Of a DNA stretch of 64,000 bases, positions 22,264 through 34,400 are shown piece by piece; position 1 is the stretch's first letter; every line of letters begins with the position of its first letter. Both the position numbers and the translations under genes were made by a program. Source of the stretch: Kondoa malvinella (lineage: Eukaryota > Basidiomycota > Agaricostilbomycetes > Agaricostilbales > Kondoaceae); contig BCIM01000001.1 in assembly GCA_039545315.1 (NCBI GenBank), positions 3,443,783 to 3,507,782 on the forward strand, read 5' to 3'. The notes below the pieces were generated by a model. It made no database searches. It was not told where the DNA came from and was given only the letters and a program-made list of their open reading frames with translations.

Positions 22264-24264
22264 ATGAAATACGGTAGGCTTTCTTGACACGACTGTTTGC
22301 ATGACTGAAATGCAAGAATAGGCAAAGCATTCGACGATCTCCTCGCTCTGCCAAATTATGAAGGCTGGCGAGAGAGTTCCATTCAATACAAGTCCGTAAG
22401 CCAACACTTTGCTGCAGTTGTCTATTTCGAGCTGATCATCTGTGTCTATTCATAAGTTGAAGAAAATCATTTCCCGCATAACAGACGAGCTGGAAGCGCT
22501 GGGCTTGAATGCAGATGTGCTCAAAGAGATCTTGGACTCTGGCTCGTCACAGCCGGGTGCAAGCAAAGGCAAAGGAAAGGCTGTAGATCGCGATACGCCG
22601 AGGTTCAAAGGCAGGGCAGAATACAAGTTGGGAGGAACAGCAGAACAACCTGCGCCAAAGATCCGACTGGTCTTCTCTTCAGAATCCGAAACGGCATCCG
22701 ATTCGGATGTCGATACACGCCTTGAATCAGATGCCGCCTTCTTGAAGAGGGTCTTGCATCGAACACCTCCAGAATCCTCTGCTTCGTCGAATTGCATTTC
22801 GGAAGTATCAGATGAAGCTTCAGAGACAGAAGAAGTGGTAGACTCTGGTATCGAAGGCACGCAACCTTCTGCATCAAATTCACCTAAAGCGCTGTCACCA
22901 GAAGCAGAGGCGACTTCTGCCTTGATGGACGTCATGTATGGCAAAGGTATCAGCTCACCTACGTATGCAAGTCCACCTGGTACACCTCGCTTGCATCGCC
23001 GAACTTCCTCTCGAGCAACCATCACCGACACCCTCACTCCTCTGACTTTACCCAACACCTTTGTCCCGCTCACAGACGATCAAGATGCAGATGACGAAAG
23101 TCTAGCACCATCACCTCGCACGCTCAAACCTCCTTCAGTCCGCACATCGAAACGCAGACGACGGCATAGACCAAGAAGAGAGATCGATATAGCTTTGGCA
23201 AACGATTCAGAGTTCTTTACCTTGCTCGGATCGGCCATTTCATCTTTACAAGAGCTGGAAACGGCGGAAAAGACTTCTTTTGCGGATTCAGTCGCAAAAT
23301 TGGCTTCTCAAATATCGAAAGTTGCCAGTCCGACCGCTAGCAAATCTGATATGTATGCGTGCGTCCATCATTTATATGTAAAGCGTTCAACACTGATGCT
23401 GTATCTCAGCTGGAGAGAAATCTTCTCTACTTGGGTAGAAGCTCAAATCTTTGAGAGCGATCGAGAACGAGACAGAGGAGAAAGATCAGTAGAGGATGCA
23501 GAAGATCGGCTGTTGTGGTTCGTTGAGCAAGTTGGACGAAAGGACCAAGCTATCAAGATGAGGAATAAAAGGTCAAAGGAGGAGTTGGCGAAATTTGTGG
23601 AACTGAATGAAACGCTGTTGAACCTCAAAAAGTTCTCCAAGGCGAATGAAGAAGCTGCGAGGAAAATACTCAAGGTGAGATTGCTCGTCTAGCTTCTTCA
23701 ATAAATGCTAATCTACATAAACAGAAACACGACAAACGAACAGCTCTGACAGCAACTGCCGATTTCCCTCTCTTCATCTCAAGGTTCTATGGAGATCTAC
23801 CAGATCAAGCAAGCACACAACATCTCATCTTACCTGGCCTACCCTCGCTTCCGCACATACTGCTCGCAACCTTTACAGACACCCTTCTGCCTATTCTACC
23901 TCAGCTCGAAGACTATTCTTGTGTGTTATGTAGTGATGTCGCTTTCAAGCCTATTAGGTTGGAATGTGGTCATCGCTTTTGTATACGCTGTTTGGTCAAG
24001 ATGCAGAAGCGTGGGCAGGATCACTGTCCTTGCTGCAGAGCGAACGTGGTAACAAAGGCAGATGGCAGTAAGCTCTTAGCTCTTCTTGATTGAGCTATAA
24101 TGACAGTACGCGTAGGCAATCTGGACAAGACGCTCATGAAGTTTTTGAAGCTCTATTTCCCACGAGAAGTCAAGGAGAAGATGAGGCTGAATGCGCATGA
24201 AGCTACCCGAGAAGAGTTAGAGGAAATGGGACTCGATCCAGAAGCAAGGTGTATCGTGTCATAA
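22264..24264 (+). CDS. SPX-domain RING-finger E3 ubiquitin ligase
   Basis: The first exon is ATG AAA TAC G at 22264, followed by an intron. The next exon gives KAFDDLLALPNYEGWRESS and YKS, and after a second intron LKKIISRITDELEALGLN. KYGK, W...I.YK.LKK and the basic lysines are the SPX inositol-pyrophosphate-binding signature. A long Ser/Glu-rich linker follows. A second helical block at DIALANDSEFFTLLGSAISS contains the rest of the SPX region. After FISRFYGDLPDQAS, the C3HC4 RING reads CVLCSDVAFKPIRLECGHRF, then CIRCLVKMQKRGQDHCPCC. The protein ends EEMGLDPEARCIVS. SPX-RING proteins occur across fungi and are likely phosphate-responsive E3 ligases. The substrate is unknown. Confidence 0.88.
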
Positions 24265-24410
24265 AGCTTTAACATGTATTAGGGGTCCTACTATTGTCTT
24301 CTGCATGTACAAGTTTCATCCACATCCCATGTTGCGTCTTCCATCTCTTATGACATCTGATAGCCACTCTGATTCTGATGGTAGACAGGCGGTAGTCTGA
24401 GCAAGCATCA

Positions 24411-25304
24411 TCAGCACAAATCTCGATCGGAGGCCAACCAGACTGACGGTGGAAGCATTGGAAGGGGAGGCGCGCCAGGTGCGCCGAAGGAGTTGTAGTA
24501 GCCGGCACCAGCTGGTACAGTGCTGGTAGTGTAGACTGAGCGCATCGATTCCCTCCTCGAGGTCCGCCTTGAATCCCTGACTGACATCCTCCTCGAATCC
24601 CTCCTGATCGACACAATTTCCCTCGCATCCACCTCCTTCTCATCGTCAAACTTCTCCCAAGTATCCCATGAACCAGTCGCGGTGCTCTTCCGCGCGTTCC
24701 AGCCCAGTCCGCCAGGCACAGGTGCTTTTGGATGATCGGAAGAGTATCGGTCCTTGCGTTTGAAGCACTTGCAAGGCTTGATACAGAGTAAAAGGAAAAA
24801 GAGAACAAAGAAGGATGCAATGACGCCAATGGTGATTCGCAGACTCATGTTGGATCGGTCATTGCTGGCTTGCGCTGATGAAATAGCTGTGCTGGAAGAT
24901 ATAGGAAGAGGACTCGAGTGACTGACATGGACCCAAGATGTAGAGTCGACGACAGTTGTAGGTAGAGATTGAATCAGTGGGCCGGTGGGCAAACCAGATC
25001 GCGTTAGAGCTGCTTGAGATTCGACTGATGAGGCGACATTAGAAGCAAAGCTGACAGAGGTTGAGTCAGGCTGTCTCGAGGCTGGTTCATTGCTCGGTGT
25101 AGAAGGCGGCGGCGAAGGTAGGCTGCTTGTCGAAGAAGATGATGCTCGAGCGATGGTAGTGTCAGCTGGTCTCGAGGTTGACGCTTCAGATCTAGTAGTC
25201 TCGGAAGGTAGACGCGAAGGACCAGTAGCTCTTGAGACAGTAGAGTGACTGCTTGACCTTGCCGATGTGCTCGAAGTAGATGGTTGACCTGCAGAAGTAG
25301 ACAT
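24411..25304 (-). CDS. Ser/Thr-rich single-pass membrane protein with basic phospho-site tail
   Basis: This single open frame gives 297 residues. Residues 1 to about 150 are extremely Ser/Thr/Pro-rich, as in O-mannosylated extracellular stalks. One strong transmembrane segment (ITIGVIASFFVLFFLLLCI) is followed by a Cys/Lys motif (KPCKCFKRKDR). The cytoplasmic tail contains a cluster of RRxS sites (RRDS, RRMS, RRTS, RRES) and ends with a Gly/Pro-rich segment. This architecture resembles wall-stress or mucin-like sensors (Mid2/WSC type), but there is no cysteine-rich WSC domain and no clear signal peptide at this start. An upstream exon with a signal sequence may be missing (25305-25700). The function is unknown. 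It is convergent with the SPX-RING gene, with about 150 bp between stops. Confidence 0.6.
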   Translation of the reverse strand: MSTSAGQPSTSSTSARSSSHSTVSRATGPSRLPSETTRSEASTSRPADTTIARASSSSTSSLPSPPPSTPSNEPASRQPDSTSVSFASNVASSVESQAALTRSGLPTGPLIQSLPTTVVDSTSWVHVSHSSPLPISSSTAISSAQASNDRSNMSLRITIGVIASFFVLFFLLLCIKPCKCFKRKDRYSSDHPKAPVPGGLGWNARKSTATGSWDTWEKFDDEKEVDAREIVSIRRDSRRMSVRDSRRTSRRESMRSVYTTSTVPAGAGYYNSFGAPGAPPLPMLPPSVWLASDRDLC

Positions 25305-26027
25305 GGCTCCGAGAGTATTATATGAAGAACGCGGAGTGAAGATTCAAAGAGGAACAGCATGCGCAGGTCAAGCATGTTTGACAGCCCGGTTATCCAGGAA
25401 ATTACAGAAACAAGAGCAAACATGGACAAATCGGAATCAGGTCGGACGCAGCAGAGGAATGTGAGGATTTGGCCCGCTAGTCGTCAGGCATGCCGAGCAT
25501 GTCGGCATATCACTGTTTGGCATTCGCGTTCAGACGTAGCTCGCGCTTGCGGTAGCCTTGGGCATCTAGACTGCGAGGGGAGTTTTGAAAGGCGCGAACA
25601 AAGAAGAGGATGAGAGTACAGGGAGTTATGGGTAGTACAGAGCGGCATCTTGTAGTCTTAGACGAACACAACAGCCAAGCGCAGTCTTTGACTAAATGAC
25701 TCCAGCGCTCAAATGCAAGCTTGGAAGTCTTCCACGCCATTGCCAGCTTTGCGACAGAGAAGCTGGTCTTGTACTCTGCACGCTTATCACAGAAGACTTA
25801 CAGAAGCTGGACGGAACCAACCCAAGCTTTTATCTCGCCGAAGATTTCGTGTACTTAAAGCTCGTATCGATCGATGCTTGCACTATTGCAATCTTGGTCA
25901 TAGTACTGACCAGTCAAGCTTATCAGACTATATGTGGTTGTGAGCTGAACGATTCATGATGCAGGATATACTACAGCACTATATAACACAAGTCATGCAA
26001 ACACAGACACTTCAATTCGACATCACA
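25305..26027. other. Intergenic, possible 5' exon of the Ser-rich membrane protein
   Basis: I see no recognisable gene. Short open frames exist on both strands. A hydrophobic minus-strand segment near 25400-25430 (MFALVSVISWITGL) could belong to an upstream exon, but I could not connect it in frame. Confidence 0.35.
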
Positions 26028-29000
26028 TCAAGACTTCCACCTTTCAGCCTCTTGGGACTCCTGCGGTTGTCTCGGCTTGAGCGCGACAGAACGGCGACCT
26101 TGTACGACATCCTTGAGCATTGCAGCGAGATCGGCCTTTCGCAGTGGTTTGACGAGATAATCTAGTCATACGGTTCAGCACAGCCTAGCGTGACTGCTTG
26201 GTTCGGCTCACCAGTCATTCCGGCTTGTAGACACTGCAAAGGAACATTCAGCTAGAGTCCAGCCTATTGAAGCAAGCGACTCACCCGCTCCCGGTCACCC
26301 AGCATAGCATGAGCTGTAAGGGCGATAATCGGAATTGGTTGCCATGACCCTTCGTGTTCATATTCGCGAATGCGAGCTGGGTAGATTGTCAGCACAGCGA
26401 CCAAATACTATCTCTAGCTACGTACCGGTCGCTTCTATACCTGACATGACAGGCATGGACTGGAACGATCGCAGTCAGCACGCATCGGGAGAGAAGGACC
26501 AAGCGACTCACCACATCCATCAAAATTACATCATAGGACTTTGTCTTGTAGGCTTCAATGGCCAAAGCGCCGTTCTCAACCATCTCGACGCGATGCCCAC
26601 AACTTTGCAAGAATTTCAATGCAACCTTCTGGTTGACAATGTCTGAAGGGCAACATAGGGTCAGCTTTTGTCAAGTCATCACGATAAAGACTTACTGTCT
26701 TCGGCGACCAAGACCTTGTATGCTACTTCGCCATTATTGTCAGAAGCGTTCCGATTGCTCGTCTCGAGAGCAGGCATGAGGGCGTTGCACATGTCTTGCG
26801 CATTTGAGGGTGGCTCGACACAATTTGCAATGCCAAAGTCGAGACAGTATTTGAGATTGAGCTGAGGTATGTTGTGAGCGACGAGGACAAGCGGGATATA
26901 TCGCAGATAATCAATGTCGCGCATGGATTCGACGACTGATAGCTGGTCGACCAGTACGGTGTTGAACAGAGCGCCGACAGCCTGCTGCTGACATGCTTCT
27001 TCTACCGATTTGACGATAGTCACGTCGAGACCGACAGCCTTGACTGCGGGAGCGACATCTTCTGCTGCGCCCTGAGTATCGATGAGCAGAATATGTCGTC
27101 CGAGGTGCGCGGCATTCATCTTGGCTTGCACTTGCTCAACAGACCATGGTGCTGCTTTCGTCCGAATTGTGAAGTAGAATTGTGAGCCTTGACCGTACTC
27201 GCTCTTAACCCACAAATCACCACCCATCAGACCGACAAGCCTCTTGGAAATTGTCAGACCAAGACCTGTTCCGCCGTATTTCTGTGGAACTTTCAGCGAA
27301 GTCATTGAAGTCAAAGATCTACGACGTACTCTTGTCGTCGACCCATCTGCTTGACAGAAGGTATCGAAGATCAAGTTGAGCTTGTCAGGCTTTATACCGA
27401 TACCAGTGTCGGCGACGCAGAATTCGAGCGTGCTGATCTCGGTGTCTTCTTCGATGTCAACCAGCCGGCAAGATAGAGCGACGCAACCGTGTTGTGTAAA
27501 TTTGATAGCGTTGCCGACCAAGTTCGTGATCACTTGACGAAGACGGTAAGGATCGCCAATAAGGAAATCGCCAATGTTTTCGTCCATCCGATACAAGAGA
27601 TCCAATTTGCTTTGAGACGCTTTGACAGCTAGGGTCTTGAGTACACCGAAAACAGTTGAGCGCATAGAGAAGGGGATTTCCTCCATGTTCATCCTTCCGG
27701 CCTCGACTGATACCAATGTCAGCCTCTTCCTCACGTCAAGAGTATGTCCGAAACGTACTCTTGGAAATATCAAGGATATCGTCGATAATAAGCAAAAGCG
27801 AGTTTGCGAGTGTAGAAACAATCATCAGGTTCTCTCGCTGAGTGCGGGTGAGCTCGGTTTCGAGTGTGACGGCAGTCATTCCGATGATACCGTTCATTGG
27901 CGTTCTGCAACATGGATGAGCATAACTTCAGAATGTGCTGATGCGACTTGCCTGATTTCATGCGACATATTCGCCAAAAACTCGCTCTTACTTCTGTTCG
28001 CTGTTTCAGCAGCTTCCCTGGCGGCAGTGTTGCGTTGCAGTGATTCTAGATGGGATGAGGCCAGTCCATGCCCCATGCATTCCTGACTTACCTCGCAGAG
28101 AGTACACCATATCGTTGATCTGCGTCATGAGTCAGCTAGGCTTCAACATCATCCAGTGAACTTACCTTGGTCTTGAGCGAATTCATCTCACCACTCGCTT
28201 CGACCGTCACGAAGGAGCTAAAGTCACCAGCCGTAGCTGCGGCAGAGATTTGAGCAAAGGCTCGGACTTGCGATGTCAAATTGAGCGCCTGCAGATATGT
28301 TAGTCGTGCAAAACTGCCTTTTGAGAGATGCGCACCATTGTGTTGACATTGTTGGTGATTTCTTGCCATGTGCCGTCAATGTCGTCTACCTTTGCAACAA
28401 CACCCAAATTGCCTCTCGTTCCGACCTCGCGAGCGACTGAGAAGACAGTATGTCAGTACAAGAAACAGGGGACATTGTGATATTGATGAGCTCACCATTC
28501 GTCACTTCCGCGGCGAAAAGACTCAGCTGTATGCAAAATTAGGTCGACGGTTGTCCAGAGCCTATGCAAACCTACCCTGTCTATCATGTCGTTGATCGTG
28601 GTCGAGAGTTGACGCATCTCGCCGGCAGCTTCGATTTGAACCTTCTGAGTAAGATCACCTTTGGCGACAGCCGTCTGCAGAGCATTTCAGCAGCATTGAA
28701 TGCAAGGCTGAGAAACTTACAGTGGCAATGGCGATACTCCGGACTTGCAGCGTGATTTGGCTCGACATTGTGTTGACGCTGTCCGTCAGATTTCGCCACT
28801 CGCCCTTGACACCTTCGACGTTCGCAACTTGACCCAAGATACCATTTGTGCCAGTAGCGACGGCGACCCGTGTGACTTCGCCAGAGAATTGACGCAGGAA
28901 GTCCACCATCCCGTTGACGGTTGTCTTCAGCTGGTAGATTTCTCCTTTCGCGGCGACTTCAATCTTCTGGGACAGATCACCCTCGGCAACGGCAGTAGTG

Positions 29001-30916
29001 ACAGCAGCAATAGATCGGACTTGATTCTAGCAGAAAGATAAGCCTGATCGGTCGGAATCGACCTACTCAACTTACTGTTAAATTTTGAGCCATTGCATTG
29101 ACCTGCAGAGAGATCAGAGAGGCCGATCACTGCAGTACAAAGGCTTACAGTGTCGGTCAATACAGCCCATGTGCCTTCGACCTTTGGCACGTAAGCTTGG
29201 CCACCAAGCTGACCTTCCGTGCCGACTTCATTGGCGACTCTAGTGACTTCAGCAGCGAAGATTCGTAGTTGTTCCACCCTGTAGACGCATCAGAACAATC
29301 ATCTCATAGGAGCAAGCGACTGACATGCTATTGACAGTCGTCTTCAAGCCTAAAATCTCGCCCTTGGCGTCCACATCGATGACTTGCATCAAATCTCCTC
29401 TCGAAATTGCTCGCGTGACTGTTGCAATGCCTCTGACTTGTGTAGTCAAATTGGAAGCCATCTGTAGCCCTCGGTCAATCACTCGAACTTCAAAGTCAAG
29501 GGAGGTTGCTAACCTGGTTGACTGTATCGGTAAGGGTCTTCCAAGTTCCGCTGACGCCAGGCACTCTCGCTTGACCTCCGAGAATTCCTTCTGTTCCAAC
29601 AGCCAGCGCTACTCGAGTCACCTCTTCTGCAAAGGTGCGCAGTTGATCCACCATGGTATTAATCGTTACTTTGAGCTCTTTGATCTCGCCTTCGGCTTCT
29701 ACATCAATCTTGCGTGAGAGATCACCAGCAGCGACTGCACGAGGAATCAGCTTCGATCACAGAGCGACTGACTTTGCCTACCCGCTTTGGTAACAGCAGC
29801 AATGGACCGGACTTGAGTAGTAAGGTTGCCAGCAAGCTTGTTGACATCAGCCGTAAGTGTTCTCCAAGTTCCTTCGACACCTTCAACAATAGCTTGACCG
29901 CCCAAGACACTGCATTAAGCGAGTCAGGTACAGCTATCCGGGAAGGAGCGAACCACATACCCTTCCGTTCCGACTTCCCTACTAATTTTGGACACTTCAT
30001 ACGCAAAGACGCGCAAATTAGTGACCTAGCCACAGATTAGGCATATTCTTTCAAGGTCGTATAGACCTACCATGCCGTTGATGACATCCTTGAGCTCTAC
30101 CAGATCCGGACTCTGCACATTGACTTCGACCCGCTGAGTAAGATCACCTAACGCGACAGCCTGGCATCGTCGTCTTCAGCACAATGCCAAGAGAACAAGA
30201 TGTAGATCAAGTACCTTGCAGACACGAGCAAAGTCTTGTACTTGAGCTCGAAGTTGACCTAATTCTTCTTCTGCAGATGGACCAGAAGCAAAAGTAGCTG
30301 AACCAGATTCTTCTCCATCCCGATCTTCCGCAATGGTCGATTCTGTTGTGACCGACGACGAATCGTTGATGCCCATGAGACCGCTGAACGCGCGGGAACT
30401 GAGCACAGGACTGGGTGATACGTGACTGCTCTGCGAAGTCATTGACGTGCTGGAAGAATTCCGTCGCCCTATATGAGGCCGGGTGGTATTTGAAGCAGCT
30501 TCAGCTCGAGATAGACGTTCTGCTAACCGCGCCAGCGCGGCATGTATCGCTTCAGTCTCTACTGGTCGGTCTATCTTGCCAGATGAGGCAACAAAGAGGG
30601 AAAGAACATCTTGCGTCTTGAGTGCCGTTGCAGCCGATGCAGGATCTGATTCGAGAGCAGTCAAGAGTCCAAGTATATGCGTGGGGAAAGTTCGATTGGG
30701 TTGCTTGTCCAGGGTGCTAGATATGCTTGAATCTGTAGACATCACTGGCGACATGGGCGAAGAGACGGATGAAGCTACACTTGTAGCGGGCGTGGAGAGA
30801 GAACTGCTGTACGACAAGATGCTATCGCCGCTGAAATTGGATGCGTAAGATGGTCTTCTGCTATCTGAAGATGCTGGCGACGCTGGCATGGCATCAAGCA
30901 AGGACTGGAAATCCAT
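26028..30916 (-). CDS. NIK1: Group III hybrid histidine kinase (Nik1/Os-1 type) with HAMP repeats
   Basis: The start [14 protein letters not shown] is followed by a Ser-rich N-terminus. Six HAMP units follow, each recognised by a GD(L/F) motif: [74 protein letters not shown] and [16 protein letters not shown]. The kinase core has the H-box [14 protein letters not shown]-box [11 protein letters not shown]1 DTGIGI and G2 GGTGLGL. One receiver domain follows, with acidic pocket VLVAED, phospho-acceptor VILMDV, and ALTAHAM and DYLVKPL. The protein ends near EAERWKS at 26028. This is the cytosolic osmosensor upstream of the HOG MAP-kinase pathway and the known target pathway of phenylpyrrole and dicarboximide fungicides. 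The intron within the H-box (27905-27951) uses a GC donor. The gene has many introns, several between HAMP units. Confidence 0.96.
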
Positions 30917-31464
30917 CGTCTTAGAGGAATGCAGGGAACGCAGTCTGCAAAGAAGGACGCCGAACCTACCTAACTCGCAGCGAGACCTCAACAGTTGCGC
31001 GATTGACTGGCCAGAGACGCTAGGCCGGTTCGAATGTTTTCTCGGAGAGTGGGTGGGGAGACCCTTTGTATGCTTGGCGTGTATAGATAAGCACAGTCGG
31101 ATTCCAGCCCTGTGGACGAATATTCTTTTGGCCGCACGAGTCCAGGTGGAAGAAGGTCAAAAGATGGGCAAGTGACCGAGCGTAAGTAGACGAGCCGAGC
31201 TGAGTGAGCAACTTCGGGTAGGTCTTGCGCTCTTTCCTGTGTCCTACAGTCGAAAGCGGGGCTGGTGCCTTTGGGCCAGGCAAGACGCGTTCGAAAGTGT
31301 CGCTGAAATCACTTAGCTCGAAAGCAAGTCGCGTACCGGCGGATAATTCAATAGTTCTGGTACAGCTGCGTTGGAAAACCCATAGTCCATACATACAAGT
31401 CATATACATCCACAAGCTTTGAACCAAATATACAGTGCTTTTCCATTAGCCAATCGAATCGATA
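30917..31464. other. Intergenic, NIK1 promoter and 3' region of the RhoGEF gene
   Basis: No supported gene. An open frame of about 135 codons on the minus strand (31427-31020) has no recognisable motif and lies in the likely NIK1 5' region. Confidence 0.5.
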
Positions 31465-34400
31465 CTACCTCCTAGCCATTGTCTGCCTTGATGCTGTCCT
31501 GTGCATCTCTTCAGCAGCTCGTCCGTTGACTGGATGACTGCGAGGTCCACGACGAAGAGCTGAAGCCGTCATGTGTGAAGCATCCCGAGCCAGAGTAGGT
31601 CGACCAGTGCCCACAGCAGACAACATTCGAGCTTGCAGTACCGCTGCTTCTTCTGCTTGCCATTCTTTCTTGACCTTCTTTAGTCTTGCAGCCCACCAGC
31701 CTCGTTCTTGTCGCTCTTCTTCAACTTCATACTCGATATCGTCGTGCTGATGCGGCGCTGCCTGTCGGTCTTGCCTCTGAAGATCTTGCTGTGATGGACT
31801 TCTAGGCATAGGTAGCCCTGCTTCAACGATAGACGCGAAAGAATGTCGATCAGTCGGATTTAGTCGGTCAGAGGCATCTTCATCGGACACAAAGGATGGC
31901 CCAGCATTAGATTTGATAGACCAGGAAGAAGTAGTGCCTAGATATGTGGGGAAGGACAGAGATCGAAGAGCGGAAAAGAAGGACCGCTCGAAAGCGGCGA
32001 CCCATCTGTCGCATTCTTTTGCATTGGCCTCGGTTGGCCGTAAACCGGAATGCGCTGAGCGGCTTCTGCTCGCTGGCGCAATGGCAGTTGGTATAGCGAG
32101 ATAGATGGACGAAGCCAGCGAGGCATCACATAAGCTGATGGTCGACAGCTCTGCTTCACTGCTGATCGGCAGCAAGTCGATATCGAGCAGATGCTCATGT
32201 TCTGAGGCATAGAGCAATTAGCAAATGCTCAAGACATCAGAGCTTTGATGCGTACCAGTCCGACCGCTAATATCCTCGACTCCGACAATCCGCGACAAGC
32301 CAAGCCCTTCAATCAGCTTGTACGTTTCCTTCGTCTCTTTCTTCGAGCTGGTCTTGCCACTGCGCATCAACCTGATCCCTTCGCTATGCTTTGTCGTGAG
32401 GACCACCACATCGCTGAAAACAAAGACATGCAGAGGCGTCTCTTTCGCCTTTGTTCGTAAAACATTGCCTTCGTTGGCTGGTTGGAGGTTCAGATATTTG
32501 CTGGAATCTGCGTGCAAGCTTGCCGAGGAACTTTTACTTCGGAGACTAGGCGTCGACTGTCCGAATGCGCCAGCAGACAAGGTCGGCGAATTGAGGTAAG
32601 TTGATGAGCGTTTAGACGATGGTGCCGACATAGGTTGATGTGAAGAGCCGCTGTAGCCAGATGAGTATTCTGACTCGGTCGGGTGTCGATCAGCAAACGA
32701 CGAGGTTGAAGTCATACTCGGTGAGAGTTGGGTTTGTTGACGCTGCATAGACGACAGATTCTCGACACCGAGGCGAAGCTGATCGCGGTCCGAAATGTGC
32801 ACTCGACGAAGCATACCATGAGCTAGTAGTTTGCGATCTCTTCTGGCGAGTTGGAAACCAGGAGGCAGACCGCGCATTTGCCGCTGCATCACCTTGATAC
32901 GCTCGTATTCTTCTTCTCGAGCTTTGACTTCCTGCATGACGCGGATGGTGACATCTGCCGAGTGCAGGAGCGACAGAGTAGCAAGATGGTCTGGATGTGC
33001 TGCCGGCGTCAATTCCAAGAGTTGCTGCCGCAGAATCGGATATGAGCAAGCGACGCGCAATTGAGGTCAAGACTTACCTTGAAGAAGAGAGGATACTTCA
33101 TCAGCCTTTGCACTGGTTTCAACAGAAAGCTTGAAAGTGTCATTGAGCCACATTCTGGCAAGCCTTGTTGCATCCGCACGAATTCGCCGAAATCTGAATT
33201 GACATCGCGCGTCATGGCATCGATGATTTGAGTGACGTGAGCGAAGCGAACAATGTATGGCTGATGCACTTCCAGACGGGTAATGTACTTGAGAAAGACG
33301 TCCGCGATGCGTAAAGTGATTGGGCTTTGTGCACCTTGAGCCGATCGAAGAACGCCAGAAATCTGGGTGTGAAGGTGGAGTATGTCGTCGAGCCAATCAA
33401 AGAGTCGGGAGACCGCTGTTGGGATGCCTTCTATCCATCTACCGAGCGGCGTCCGCAGTGGCTGCATAAACACTCGGATCACACCTCTCAGACCGTTGAC
33501 GAAAGACTCTTCAGTATCACACAGCTCCCAGATGATCTCTTGCCTTTTCAATTCTGCCTTGCCATATCGATTTTGGAGTGCTTGATAATCGCGATCAGGT
33601 AGTGAAGAGCGGAAAGTTTTTTGTGCTGTCGGTGTGTCGCACAGAGATGTGGCTGCAGGTGAGGCCCATGATGTTGTATGAGGCGATGCTGGTTGGTGAG
33701 GTGAGCGCGAGATGGGTCTAGGCAGGGAAACCGATTGTGAGCGGCGTCGAAGATCCCTCTTTGTCGCCGGTCTTTCCAACTGATCGTGAGATGAGCTATT
33801 CGACCGAGTACGAGAAGGCTGAGAAGACGAAGCCTTCTTGTTGATCCGCTCGACAGTCTTTGAACGCTGTTTGGGTGTCTTTTGAATTGGCGGAGGCGGT
33901 TGCATGATCGGTACAGAGTATTTGCTGATATGCCCAGATACTCTTCGAGCGTACTGTGCATCAGGCGAGTCGGGCCGGACAGAAATCTTTGGGGAAGGAA
34001 AACCTTTGACAGAAGTGTGCCATGATGTGTCGGCGCTGTCAGAGTCGTCATGACTATGCATAGAGAATTCGTGTGTTGAGCTAGAAGGGGTAGACGGTTC
34101 GGTATAGGCCAGCTCAGGGCTGCTGAGCGGCGGAGTTCCAGCTCTTGCAATGGTTGGTAGCCAGGCGCGAATGTTTCGCTCAGAGATGGAATTGACCATA
34201 GCACTGCTTTTGCGCTTTTCTGCCCTCCAGTCTGCCGCATCCACGACCACACCGTGTTGCGATTGTTCATCATTCGAGTCGTCAGAATAGATTGGTTGCT
34301 GCTGTGTAATTGAAGACAAGACCCAAGAATACTCGTGCGAGCCTCGTATGCTTGCAGACCGCCGGTTGACCTCTGCTATTGTTTGAGGGAAGGCCTGCAC

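Noticed and set aside
25696..25959. Plus-strand open frame with a CQLCDREAGLVLC stretch
   Set aside because: The cysteine pattern is too short for a known finger, there are no supporting splice neighbours, and it lies in a gap between minus-strand genes.
31020..31427. Minus-strand open frame of 135 codons between NIK1 and the RhoGEF gene
   Set aside because: It has no recognisable domain and lies in the expected NIK1 5' region. Random open frames of this size are common here.
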